Shown: one piece after another, positions 39,879-51,484 of the stretch
Layout: every line of letters begins with the position of its first letter
Position numbering within the stretch: position 1 is the first letter of the stretch
Assembly: GCA_029851415.1 (NCBI GenBank)
Contig: CM056743.1
Coordinates: 26,512,905 to 26,576,904 of the forward strand
Reading direction: 5' to 3'
From: Eretmocerus hayati
Lineage: Eukaryota; Arthropoda; Insecta; Hymenoptera; Aphelinidae
DNA length: 64,000 bases
The notes under the pieces: model-generated
Databases searched by the model: none
Seen by the model: only the letters and a program-made list of their open reading frames with translations
What the model was told of the DNA's origin: nothing
Translations under genes and position numbers: made by a program

Positions 39879-39969
39879 TCGCATGTAAATTGAAATAAAA
39901 CCAGATTCTGACGAGGATTATAGAATTTGAAATCGGATCTCTCATCGACTGCTACGAATAGAAACCCTT

Positions 39970-40182
39970 AGGGTGATGACAGACAACCCGCTACGGCACA
40001 AATCTCACGACACGACACGGAATTCATTTTTGCGAGCCCAACCATCGATGGATTGGATTCATATGTACAGTGCCAGTCATAGATTATGAAAATGAATCAA
40101 ATTCATCGATGATTAGGTTCACAGGAACGATGTCAGTAGCGTAATGTCGTGAGATTCTCGTCGGATTATCTGTCATCACCCT
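39970..40182. mobile_element. GGGTGATGACAGACAACCC MITE, copy 2
   Basis: Left end GGGTGATGACAGACAACCC; right end, reversed, GGGTGATGACAGATAATCC. The core keeps the GATGGATTGGATTCAT and GACTATGAAAATGAATCAAAT-like words seen in the other copies. It is about 45 bp shorter than copies 1 and 3. TA lies on both sides. Confidence 0.8.
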
Positions 40183-40225
40183 ATCAGAGCTATTAGCGGT
40201 CCAAAATTCACAGTTTTTTTAATAA

Positions 40226-41033
40226 AGTAAGTGTACCCATCCACTTGCCCCCATATGCCGATCTCAGGAATGGGCACTCGTGGACTTTCCCGCGTATTTT
40301 TTTACGTTTGTGATCTTAAAATATGATAAAATACGAGGTTTGCATCGACTCCGGATCATTTCTGCGTCCAGAAAATTGAGAGTGATTTTTTCATTTTTCG
40401 TGTTTGCACGGCTAAGATATCACCGGAGAAATCGCGTTCACTAAAACCGGTGCCAATTTATTTTTATTCGACCAATCTCTGCGTACCTTAGCGCATTCGA
40501 TTCCTTGTCTCAAGACCTTCAAAATCCGCTCTTCGGGGTTGCAGAACTCTGATTTGGAGCGATTTCATGTACAAAACACGAAGATGGTTTGAGAATCAAG
40601 AAGGCCGACATCGGAGTGTATCCAACACGCCCCCATATGGTTATCTCCGAAAGGCGTGCAGTATGGCTTTTTTTACCACTCAGGACGTGTTCACCGCATC
40701 GAAATAGGTTGGAAACAGTGTTTTGGGCCAGATTAAAGATATAAATGCCGCTGCACGGTGATTAAAACGGATCAAAGCAATTTTATGCACTTCATCGCCG
40801 ATTTACATTGATTTTAAATGATAGGCGCAAGTTGGGTACACACTTTTGTAAACCCTCAAAAATCATCTTTCGGGAGAATTAAAACAGTTTGGCTCCAGTT
40901 GGTCCAAATTGGATGTACTTTAACTCATTTTGAAGGTCTCAAAATGAGTTGATGTATGTTGGAAAATATTGAGATGGGCCAGAGTTATTAAGAAAATGGC
41001 TTAATGGGGGCAAGTAAGGTACACTTGCCTTAA
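40226..41033. mobile_element. TIR element with CTTGCCCCCAT ends
   Basis: Left terminus GTAAGTGTACCCATCCACTT then GCCCCCAT; reversed right terminus GGCAAGTGTACCTTACTT then GCCCCCAT. A further GCCCCCATATGG at about 40630 is a direct internal copy of the subterminal region. TTAA lies just inside or beside each edge (40219-40222 and 41030-41033), but end position and target duplication are uncertain. No transposase frame. Confidence 0.6.
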
Positions 41034-41344
41034 GGATCGATGTCGAGAACAGTTTTGATGTTTCATTTTAGACATTTCGTATTGACTAGTTCTGATTTTG
41101 TGTTATTAATTTTGACACTCGATCGATATGATCGGATATCGTATTTATCACTCGCGGGAATTTCAAATTATGAAGATGTAATTTTATCGGTCTTTGCGAG
41201 TTAAAGTCAGCAAATTTTGCTGAATTTTTAGCATCAATCGAGAATGGATTTTTCTCCACTCTCGATCAATGCACCTTTAGAGCCTCGTATGGTTCCGAGG
41301 ATGCATCTAAAGGATTTTGATGGAAAGGAATGAAAAGTAAAGAT

Positions 41345-41406
41345 GAGAAATGAGAAACTTGATGAAAAAATTTTCTGTCTGAGAAATGAGAAACTTGATG
41401 AAAAAA
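41345..41406. repeat. Short tandem duplication, 36-bp period
   Basis: The 26-bp word beginning GAGAAATGAGAAACTTGATG occurs at 41345 and again at 41381, separated by a 10-bp spacer. It lies just outside the left end of the large foldback at 41432. Confidence 0.85.
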
Positions 41407-41431
41407 GTTCTGATTTTGTTTTTTCTGATGT

Positions 41432-42489
41432 TAGTCTGGGCGCCCACCGAGGCTTCCGTGGCCACTTCAATTCCCCCGGAAAATCCATAATTTATTTCAT
41501 GTATTTTCACGTGCTGAATCGATTTTTCGAGGTCGCTTTCCCGAAATCCAAATACCTTTTTTATTATCAATTCTGTGTGCAAAATTGTTTTTTGCCAATA
41601 TCTTGAGTTATATGCATTTCCCGGGAAAGCTTCATCAGTTCAAAAATGTAGATCGTAAAATTTCCCACAAAAAATACTCAAACAAGTTTTCTGGGAAATG
41701 AAAACCCTAGTCGGAAAGTGCGCGAAAAGCGCTCGGCGCGATTAAAATGCGTTTAAATGGGAACGTCAACGTTGCGTTGTTAGATGCGCTGCCAATTTGA
41801 CAGTTGTCATTTTCTGGCAAAGGGACCAAAAGCATCTTGAAGAGGACGAAATTCCCTTCAGAATGGTACGGGTCATATCTCGCCAAGTACGAAACTTTTC
41901 CAGTGTAGAGCAAAAGAAAGTGAAAAACTGCAGATTTTAAGATCCGCGTACGGGCAGTTTTGCCGCGAGAGAAGCGTTTTGACACACTTTTTTCTCTTTC
42001 TTCTGAGCCATGCTCAAAGAGCTCGGTTCTCAGCGAGACACGACTTGTGCCATTTTGAAGGGAATTTTATTCTGTTCAAGATGCAATTGGGCGCCTAGCC
42101 CTAAATTGAAACTGTCAAATTGGCAGCGAGTTTAGTAGGGCGCCTAGCCCTAAATTGAAACTGTCAAATTGGCAGCGAGTTTAGTAGCGCTGCGTCGGAT
42201 GCCCCATACAAGCCCATGTTATACGCACCGAGCGTTTTTTGCGCACTTTCCGACTGGGGTTTTCATTTCCCAGGAAACTTGTTAGGACCTTTTCCGTGGG
42301 AAATTTTATGAGTTTGTGTGCAAAATACCTCAATTTTGCACACAAAATTGTTAATAACAAAAAAAGTATTCGGAACTCGGGGAAGCGACTCCAAAAAATC
42401 GATTCAGCGCGTCAAAATACTTGAAATAACGTATGATTTTTCCGGGGCAAATGAAGTGCATACGGGAACATCGGTGGACGCCCAGACTA
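41432..42489. mobile_element. 1.06-kb foldback element with TAGTCTGGGCG ends
   Basis: Left end TAGTCTGGGCGCCCACCG; reversed right end TAGTCTGGGCGTCCACCG. The arms pair over most of their length, about 470 bp each. Landmarks on both arms are the AAATCGATT region, GTGTGCAAAATTG, GGAAATGAAAACCC, GGAAAGTGCGC, CTGCCAATTTGACAG and AATTCCCTTC. The centre lies near 41960. TGT is directly outside each end, a possible 3-bp target duplication. The right arm holds a tandem duplication absent from the left. No transposase frame. Confidence 0.75.
42089..42186. repeat. Perfect 49-bp tandem duplication
   Basis: Two identical 49-bp units beginning GGGCGCCTAGCCCTAAATTG (42089-42137 and 42138-42186). They lie inside the right arm of the foldback, which lengthens that arm relative to the left. 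The identity implies a recent duplication. Confidence 0.95.
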
Positions 42490-45017
42490 TGTCTCCAATC
42501 TATGCACGGGTTTTCGTTTCCCAAAACGTCAGTTGGATTCGAAGAAATCTGCGTGTATTTTAATATGAAATTCGCATTATTTGAAAAGATTATGAGAGCG
42601 TGCAGAAATGAGCTGTTTATACATCTTGACTAATATCGAGAAGAAGCATCATATAATCTCTCAAACAAGATCGAACCCACGAGAAACATGATCTCTCGAT
42701 TTTATATCGCTTCATGGCTTATTATCATGTGATGACAGACATGTATAAAAAAGCATCAGCGTCCTTCTAAACAATACCGCGAAATATAACCCGCTGCGCA
42801 TTTCCGAAGCATATCCCAGAGATTATACTCGATACATATTGTTTCGAGAAAATGATTTATATTTATATCAGTCACTTGTAGCATTTTTGCACGATTTGAC
42901 CAATCGGCTGGATATTAACACTTTTTTTGGCCTCGATTTTGGCTGAACTCAACTAGAGATGTGAGTTCCACTTGTAATAAGTAAAAGAGACAATTTTCAT
43001 TCGTTGATCAATTTTCAATCAGTTTCACGTAAAAGAGCCGTCAGCGAAACGAAATTTCTTCAATACATTTTTGTGAAACCAGCGTAAATTTGATATCATA
43101 GCGAGTAAATAAGTGAAGCTAATGAGTGAAAATCATTTGTGTTACGTACCATCATTGGGGAAACGTATATTTCAGAACTTGAATATAAGTTTCGATTATC
43201 CAGACTGGTCTTACAAGTCATTTCAACAAGGGTTTCCAGATTCACCGTAGTTGACGACGATGATTTTCGAATACCGCGAATGAATGAAACATCATATTTC
43301 AATTTCACAATTACTCGGAACATACTTTTTCGGCCAACGAGCAATTAGTAATAATAAAAATCAGCATAATTTAATCGCACGACAGAGAATAAAACTGAAT
43401 AAATAAGATCGAGGATGTAATAGTAGATGGTAGAACATGAAATTACTCCAATTACTATCCGAGCTCAACTATGACCAAACTAGTAGAAAAATGATAGACT
43501 TGGATAAAAGATCGATAAAACCGTCAGAGTTACGGAGTTCGTCGACGATGTATAGCTAAGCTGCCCCTGAATATCATATATATTCATCATGTTTTCTACC
43601 ATTACACATACATATACGGTATGCTTATTCAGATTCGTACAAAGAGAGTAATAGGGGATATAGTTTGAAAATCGAGTTGATGCAATATTAATTCAACAAA
43701 TGTCTTATGAATGAAAATACATGCAACAGGCTTTCGCGTATATAATGAATGCATAATTTATGGCTCCATTCATGAGAATGTGGAGAAATTATTCTAGAAC
43801 CGCGGAGTACGATAAATTCCATTCTCACACCCTCCAATTTGAAATTATCATTCTAATGTAGATTATTCATGGAAAAACGATATCTTTAGCTTAGATATGT
43901 CTTATGAATCGTACAAAAGTTGTACATGGATCATTCCATCAAAATTTTACAGTGATCAATAAGTGGGTTTGAATTAAAATTTAAAGCCCTACAATCCTTA
44001 GGCAATATTAAACTCATCAATAAACGACGATCAATTCTCAAAAAAAACGAGAGATATATAAATTGAATACTGCATCCGTCAAATTTTTTACCTTCAAACT
44101 AATCAAACGTGTTAATAAAAAAAAGCTCTAGCATTACTTTCATCGCCAAGCTGTGAAACCATCGAAAAGGAATAAAGAAAAAATTGTCTATCACATTTGC
44201 ATTTCGTCATATCGCATGAATATTCTAATCGAATGGTTGCATCCAGTTGAAGAATATCAATGAACGCTACAGTAGAAAATGAATTGAAAAAGTTGAAGGC
44301 AGCATCGTCCACATAGAAGAAGAAGAAGAAGAAGAAAAGTGGCGAAAAAACGTTTCAGTCTCTCTCGGTTCGATATAGCATCATCATAGTAGAAACTATT
44401 TTTGCGAATATGAATGAGACCGGTCGCAATGAATAAAAAGTTCGGGTTGAATATTAGTAGGGACGTAAAGGGGTACCTCTACTTTCATAACGTTCATATG
44501 AAAAGCCACCGGCCCATTGACTCTATCTCTCCCTCTTTCTTGCATTTTCCCTACTTCTCAAATTCTGTGTGTGACTCTCCATGGGCGACTCTATTTACAT
44601 GATAATTATACTGAGAACTGCTTTTTACCCGGATGACGCTGAACTCTTTCACTCTTTCTACATGTGGACCTAATTTCTCTCATTTTCTCCCTTTTTTTTC
44701 AAAAATTTTATTCCGAGACCACAGAACTATGAAAACGAGCACTTTTCTAAACCATCAGCTACACGAAAGCTTTTGAAAATGGCTATGATGTTTTGACGCT
44801 GCAGGTGCGTATATGATGTTTTTATCGCAAGCTCGCCAATCTTTCGTTAGTCAGCTTTTCACACAGATGACAGATTCGATTTTTTTTTCCATCAACAGGG
44901 TGAGTGTACTATATTTACTATAGGCAGAGTGGGCTCTTCAATCAGAGGGTATAACGAGATAGAGAGTTAGGTATGGTGAAAGCTTGTTTTTTGAGCTTTG
45001 GTGTTTTTACGGCGAAC
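42490..45017. other. 2.5-kb stretch without a supported gene
   Basis: AT-rich with a short (GAA)n run at 44318-44336. GATCGAACCCACGAG near 42669 looks like a reverse B box, but no A box or tRNA fold accompanies it. GCAAGCTC occurs at 44827. No supported open frame. Confidence 0.5.
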
Positions 45018-45101
45018 GGGTGGTGGTGGTGGTGGTGGTGGTGGTGGTGGTGGTGGTGGTGGTGGTGGTGGTGGTGGTGGTGGTGGTGGTGGTGGTGGTG
45101 G
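45018..45101. repeat. (TGG)n trinucleotide microsatellite
   Basis: About 28 TGG/GGT units with no interruption. It encodes poly-Val in one plus frame and poly-His in one minus frame; both are artefacts. The G-rich strand could form G-quadruplex structure. Confidence 0.97.
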
Positions 45102-47589
45102 TATATACAGTGACGGGATTGCTTTTTAAATGGAACAACGAGATGACGCGTCGCTTCTCTTTCCCGGTGTCGTGCAAACAATTGGAATTGCTGTTTCATC
45201 GGGCCAATATATATTGGCTGATCCGTGAGCGTTTTTGTTCGCGTGTGATGACAAGTTGTGAAAATTTGTGTGGTGTTGATGGGATAGACTAGAAGTTGAG
45301 GACTGAGGTATGACGAAATGGACAGGTTGTCATTATTAAGATTTCCTTTAGAACGACACCTTATCCATTACAATCCCACCACATCAATTTTTGATATGGT
45401 GAATTTTTATATCACACTCGCGAAGGTTGAGCGAGTCGTGAATTATTGGTTATTTTGAACTTCGAGATCGATGAAAAAAATTCAATCAACTTGTCGAACC
45501 GTGGCTTGAATTGTGTTGAAGAGTTCAATCAGCTAGTTAAACTTTCATACAAAGCGTTTGAGGTTTATTATCCAAATTGCAAGCTCAAAAATTCTGATAT
45601 TCGAAATTGTATCGGAAGGAACGCCTGCAGACTGAAGGAATGTGCAACTTTCAATGCAAATCCGATGAAGAAATTTCAGCCAATTCACTAAAATTCATGA
45701 CTATCCGTTGATGAAATTCAGAATGAGCTACAAGCAAAAGTGAACACTCTTGAATAGCATTGGTCAACTTTATCCACGTGACTCATACCATTGTCAGTCT
45801 TTTTTCCATCATCAGATCAAAAAAACACGATTCAATGAGCCAATATGAGTTACCGTGGCTCACTTTCACTTGATCCTGAGGAAATGCGAATTCACTCATG
45901 AGGACTGGGGTTTTACGGGAATTTTTAATTTTTCAACACGTGAAATAGTTTCGAGCTAAAGACTGCTGAGGAAAATTCAAAAATCACCTTCATCTCATTC
46001 AATGTATACGAATTAATGAAACATAAGAGTGGAACCTTCTCCTGATGACTGTTTCCACCTTGTCATCGGAAAGAGTCGGAAACAACTCACACAGTGAACG
46101 AGGGACAAAGAAAACTAAAGAATCAAAACGTAATCAACTATAACCTGCCTTGTAATAGATTCTAGACATCGTGACCGACATTACAGCATTACAGTCATGT
46201 TGGCTAATGTAACGGCTGTATAATTACAAAACGGGACATTAATTATAACGAATACACCAGTCAGACTCAGCTCTGCAAAATCGAACACGTGACAAAGTCC
46301 TTACAACCTCAAATATAACCCAGATCACATAAAAAATAATTCACCATTCGATCTCGAATTCAATAGATCTCCAAATCAGTATTCTATATCCAATTAAACG
46401 TAATAATTAATAATCTCAATCGAAGCATCGAGGAATCGAATGTTCACACAGACAAGCACATCGAAAACAATGCACTAAATTCAATTATCGTCCACACAGT
46501 GCAGAGAATCAATTTCCCGCTCGACCAAGCGAGAGACACTGATGCACTCACGTTAAGCTCGTTTGATTAATGCTCTCTGAAATCTGAAATTCTACACTAA
46601 AATACACCAACCCTACAATTCTGCATTCTCATTTTTACTTCGTTCCCGGAGACATTCGTGTCATTCACACTCGAAACTCGTAAAAAGAATTCCATCTGTT
46701 GCTTCGATGCAAAAAAGCTTCGGAAGCTTTCAATTTCGTAGACACCATCATTAGACCTCTAACAGTTGACCGGATATCAAAGAGTCATAGTTGAGGATTA
46801 TAAAGTATGACTTAGGGTTGGAATATCTCAAAATGAGAAGTGCATGTAGCGTAAACTTTGAAAGACGAGAAAGAGAGCGCAAAGCTGATGCTTGCTATAT
46901 AGTGCATCGTACCCAAGTGTGAGTACGTACACACCACGTGCTCCATATAAAGCCGATGAGAAGGAAGAGGCTCTCCGTTTGAACATACACCGGCTATATA
47001 TGCAAATAGCGTTTCTACTCTCAACGGGTTCTATGTTGGTATCTCTCAACACTCTGACTCTGCCTGCAACCAATAAACGTCGTTTCTATACCTACGCTCC
47101 CGCCAATCTATACGTCTTTTATATTCTTTCGGAAATGTTATATCGCACTACAAGAATTCATCTTTTTTTTCCTCGTATTTTACCCTTTTTACCCGCAAAA
47201 ATTCCACTTTCAATCTCTCTCATTCAATTGATTCACATCAACCCAGATCTAGAAGTCACTGAAGTACATTCAATCGTACAAAATCAATTTGAAAGGTTTC
47301 CAGAACGATCGTCGTCAAAGTGTTTGAAAAAGAGCGTTCTCGTTCGACTGCATCGAAGCTTTTCGAAACACACAATACCGAGTCATTTACGATCCATGAA
47401 CTCGAGATTTTCCGTATCTCGAATTCCATCAAAGTGTATTGCAGTATATTAAGCTCACTCGCACAGTTGTACTGTACAGAAGGTCTTATCGCTTATCGTT
47501 TGAGCACACAATCGTTGCAACTCGATCGTTCAATGCTCAAAAAAGTTCTGTACTTCATATACTGCACCTTGCATCACATCAAACTTTTC
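45102..47589. other. 2.5-kb stretch without a supported gene
   Basis: A plus-strand frame at 45446-45691 is protein-like in composition but has no ATG at its start (TTG) and no recognisable family. A longer plus frame at 46892-47452 (186 codons) is overlapped by open frames on the other strand and has no motif. Nothing else supported. Confidence 0.45.
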
Positions 47590-48050
47590 GCAAGCTCCAG
47601 AAATCATTCTATCCGCAAGCTCACCTTCCACATATATCCTTCAAATTTCAGTATTCGAAACATGTTGCAAAGATAATACGCCGGCCATACATCGAGCTTG
47701 AACTAAATAGGCTCCGATCATAAATTGCAAACTCGCAAGCTCGCAAATCTCCGCAAGCTCTAACTTAGCTCGACTTATTAATAAAGACTCCCGCGCTGCC
47801 GATTATGGTGCCGAAGGTCGAATTCAAATAAAACCTGGCACAGATATCAAAATCTCCCCGCAAGCTCATTCTTAACACAGAGCTTGTAACGATGATGCAC
47901 CTGAGCTTTATTACGTACCGCAAGCTCATGGAATTAATCCTGCACTAGGATGACACACTGCGACTGGACTGCACTTTGTCATTCCGCAAGCTCTCAACCT
48001 TTTTTTCACGATAATGATAGGAAACACAGATTGAATGAGCTTGCAAGCTC
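47590..48050 (+). repeat. Directional cluster of GCAAGCTC octamers
   Basis: GCAAGCTC occurs at 47590, 47615, 47735, 47753, 47860, 47920, 47986 and 48043. The first seven are preceded by YCG, giving the consensus YCGCAAGCTC, all on the plus strand. The last lies within the 14-bp palindrome GAGCTTGCAAGCTC (48037-48050), also found at 8294-8307. The spacing is irregular (18 to 120 bp) and the sequence between the copies is unrelated, which argues against a simple tandem repeat. Function unknown; a clustered protein-binding site is one possibility. Confidence 0.75.
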
Positions 48051-48089
48051 TAAACAACCTCACAAACTGTATTTTATCCCGGATGACAC

Positions 48090-48420
48090 ACGCGGGAAAG
48101 ACGATAAATGATGACGAAAACGACGACGACAACGACGTACAGGGAGCACAAACGCGCGCGACGGCTCGTCGTAGACTGACGGTTTGTGTGGCTCGTTGGT
48201 TTGGTATTGGCGTTGAGCTTTGCGCACGCGGTGGTGGTGGCGGCGACGACCGCCCGGCTTTAAACAGCGCTTGCTCGAGACGCCGCAGCAGCAGACGACG
48301 GGGAGGTATATAGTGGTGGTGGTGGCGCGGTGTGCTTGCACCTACCCAGACTCGCAGCCGCATCATCCCCCGCGGACCACTCGATGCATACACCGCGAAG
48401 TAGGAGAGAGAAGGAGACAC
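48090..48420. other. CpG-rich patch beside the octamer cluster
   Basis: Markedly richer in CpG, with CGACGACGACA, GGTGGTGGTGGCGGCGACGA and CGCCGCAGCAGCAGACGACG-type words. Frames on both strands (for example 47926-48504 minus) are open mainly because of this composition. It could be a promoter or CpG-rich regulatory block next to the octamer cluster, but no TATA box, initiator or downstream coding exon can be linked to it. Confidence 0.35.
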
Positions 48421-48689
48421 GAGAAAAATAGTATAGAATGCGTATAAGAGTGTGAGATAGTGAATTTTGAACGATTTTGTATGTGAAAAAGTTCGTACGA
48501 GCATTCGGTGTTCATGGATGAATTTTTATGTTAAATTTGATAAATTATGGAGTTTGCATATTTCGGTCTCAGAATAAAGTCTGATCACTCATTGGATCTT
48601 AATTTTTCAAACTTCAAAAGCTCATCCTCTGTGGCTGAATATGTATGCTAAATTGGATAAATTAAAGAGCTTGCGCATCAATTGAATCA

Positions 48690-48990
48690 TTTGGCATACT
48701 TAACTCGATGTGCTGGAGTACATTGGAAAATGTTGAGAAAGACCAGAGTTGTCGAGAAATGGCTTGATGGGGGCATTTTGTGTACACCCTTTCGCAAATT
48801 CATGAAATCACTTTTTGGGGAGATCGTGATAGGCTGGGTTTGGCTGATCACAATCAAACTCACCGCAGCTCGTTTCGAATTTCTTAGACAAGCTTCAAAA
48901 TAAGCTTGAGTGTACGTTGGAAAATATTGATGAATGGGCCAAAACTATTGGCAAAACAGCTTAACATGGGGCGGGCATATTGGGTACACC
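48690..48990. mobile_element. Decayed fragments related to the CTTGCCCCCAT element
   Basis: Two successive stretches resemble the right end of 40226-41033. The first has GGAAAATGTTGAGA, GACCAGAGTTGT, ATGGCTTGATGGGGGC and GTGTACACC. The second has GTTGGAAAATATTGATG, GGGCCAAAACTATT, CAGCTTAACATGGGGC and GGGTACACC. They are direct relics of the same terminal segment. No coding capacity. Confidence 0.55.
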
Positions 48991-49683
48991 TACCATAGCC
49001 CATGAAAAAGAAGCACACGAGCAAGAGGAACGAGTTGAATTTGAACGCGTGAACAATGAATAATTCAGCTTATTTCTTATCCACTTCATTGGTCCAATCA
49101 ATCGCTTTTAGTTTGATAATGAAGGCTTTTTAATGATGCAAGCAATCGCGAGAGCAAGCAAAAAAGCACGTACGTGTTGCACCAGAGGTCAGTGGCAATA
49201 TTATGGCGGATCTATTGCTAGAATCGCGACAGAGCAATAGATGCTCCATAAAAAATGAGCTATGATAAGCTTACTGAACAATTTGCTAGCAGATAAAGCT
49301 ATTATCTAGTGTTATGAGCAGTCACACGAATATAAATATAGTTTTAAGTAGTATAGAGTCTGAGTCTAATTCGGTCACTATGTCATAAGCAGATTATGTA
49401 CTCATTATTCACGTGACTTGTTATGATACAGATCAAACTACTAAGTATTTCCGAGATCATCATTGTACGACTGATGAACTCGAACGTGTTCTATGTTTGC
49501 ACTTTTATCAAATTTTCAATGACTTTGGTTCGACAATTCCACTTTTTCTTGACGAATTTGCCTTATGAGTTGTCTCCAGAACCCCAGAAAGATGCTGCAC
49601 ATTATTAGGCTGATGTCTATTCAACGTCGGTGGAACATTTGGAGTCGCCATGCGGTGAACAATGATAATCTCATTGGTCATGA
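48991..49683. other. Stretch without a supported gene
   Basis: AT-rich. A small hairpin at about 49208-49245 pairs GATCTATTGCT with AGCAATAGATG. No open frame or family repeat could be supported. Confidence 0.5.
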
Positions 49684-51484
49684 TATGGGCGGCTCCGGAT
49701 CAGAACGGTATAAGTCCATTTTTTCCATTTCTGGAAAATGCGCCTCGAAGTTTTTGTGATATGAAAAATTCGAGCTATCATCTAAAGTAAATATTCTTAT
49801 TCTACCATGTAGTGAGTGTGTTTTCATGTCATTTTTCACGTGGGGCGTATTGATTATCAATTGTTTACACTTTTTACATCTCATTTTGCAATAAAAAATG
49901 GACTTATACCGTCCTGATCCGGAAAATCTTTCGACTTTTTTTCCGGATCAGAACGGTATAAGTCCACCATTTCTGAAAAAAATTTACATTCAATATTTTA
50001 GATCGGCAGAAGTAGTTGATATTATGGATTTCTACTGTTTCAAATACGAAAATATCGAGAAACTATAAGTTTCCACCTTTGAGATCAAAAAACGTTAAGA
50101 AACCATGGACTTATTACATGGACCAATTTATTTTAGCAAGAAGAAAGGTGGAAACATTCTCCAGATCAGAACGGTAAAAATTGAGAATTTTTCGGATTTT
50201 TAATGACTATCCTCGACTTTTTCTCACAGTAAACATAGCTCCTCTATAATCTAGGATGACTTCTATTGAATCTCATTCACAGCCGAGACTGTTTTTTTGC
50301 AAAGAAATCTCATTCAGGATATCGTGACTAAAGATATATTTTTAATATTGAGGTCAACAAGGGTCTATTTGGAAACGGCAGTCCGATCAAGACGAGTTTA
50401 CTCAACCACCTCGGTCCCAAAATCTAGTTTTTTAGGGACCACAGAGCACGCCGCTTGAGTTCAAAAAGTCAGAGACAGTTTGAAATTGTATAGGAAAATT
50501 CGTAATGAAGAGACTTTAATCGACCAGGAAATCCAAACGGTAAATTCGGATTGATCCCCACTCAACAACCAAGAAGGATTGTTGGTCAACTGTAGAAATT
50601 CGTTGCAGTTAGCTCAATTCAGGAAGGCTAGTGCCTTCACCTACGAGATTTGCCCAAATGAGGTTCACTCGTACCGAGAGGCGGGAGGATCGAACCGAAG
50701 GCCGGATGACTGTTAATAAAAAGAACCCCAGTTGATAGATCACAATCATTCATAGTGAAATCGTAACCGAATTACTGTAATGAAGCTAGGAATTCTCCAC
50801 CCTTGGCATTGTTCCTGAGAAGGAAGTGTACAGCTCAGTTGATTTTGGCGTATCTTAGACGCAGTTGATCTTTCGTTCGATAAGATGCCTGAAAACATGA
50901 TGCAAAATAAAATTTCCTAGCAAGCTCAGTACCGATCGCTCTCACAACTGTGATTCTCGAACCATCATTGAACAATTCGGTTATCAATTATGATAAGAGA
51001 TTAGGAAAAAAGACTTCAGAGTTTCCAAGAGAAAAATTCCAGGCCCATGGATTACTGTCCGGAGGTCGTTCATTTTCACAGGATTCCCCTGTGTCCAAAC
51101 GCGTAAAAAAGAAGTGATCGGACTTCGGCCCACCTCCTTCGAAACCACTCGATGCAATCATTTGGACAACATAGCGAACCTAACTTGTAGTTTCTGAGAG
51201 TAGCTACTACTTCTAACTACTTGTAAAAGCACGATAGCTAAACGTGGATGACCCAAAAGCGATATCATTGAACGGGAACATGGACTTATACCGTTCTGAT
51301 CCGGAAAAAAAGTCGAAACTTTTTTCGAGACAAAAACGGCCATGTCGCATGTGATGCTTCAGAACGGATTTCTACTGCCGGAGTTGTGCGTACATGTTTT
51401 CACTTGTATTCTCTGTCGTTTTTCGTCAAAAACTCAATTTTCACCAAAATGGACTTATACCGTTCTGATCCGGAGCCGCCCATA
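49684..51484. mobile_element. 1.8-kb TIR element with repeated internal end motif
   Basis: TIRs of about 40 bp begin TATGGGCGGCTCCGGATCAG and match at both ends. The inner part, whose reverse reads GGACTTATACCGTTCTGATC, recurs at about 49896 (reverse), 49942 (forward), 50162 (degenerate forward), 51281 (reverse) and 51449 (right TIR). The pair at 49896-49965 makes a hairpin with a 20-bp loop. TA or ATAT on both flanks is compatible with a TA-type target duplication. No transposase was recognised in the 1.1-kb core. Confidence 0.75.

Noticed and set aside
42666..42680. Reverse B-box-like word GTGGGTTCGATCT
   Set aside because: No accompanying A box or stem pairing.
44942..45292. Frames encoding long poly-His (minus) and poly-Val (plus)
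   Set aside because: Both arise from the (TGG)n microsatellite.
47926..48504. 192-codon minus-strand frame over the CpG-rich patch
   Set aside because: Open mainly through CpG and CGA/CCA repeat composition; Pro/His/Arg runs, no domain.
50686..50696. Reverse B-box-like GGTTCGATCCT
   Set aside because: No A box at proper spacing and no tRNA fold; could be an extremely decayed SINE but not supportable.
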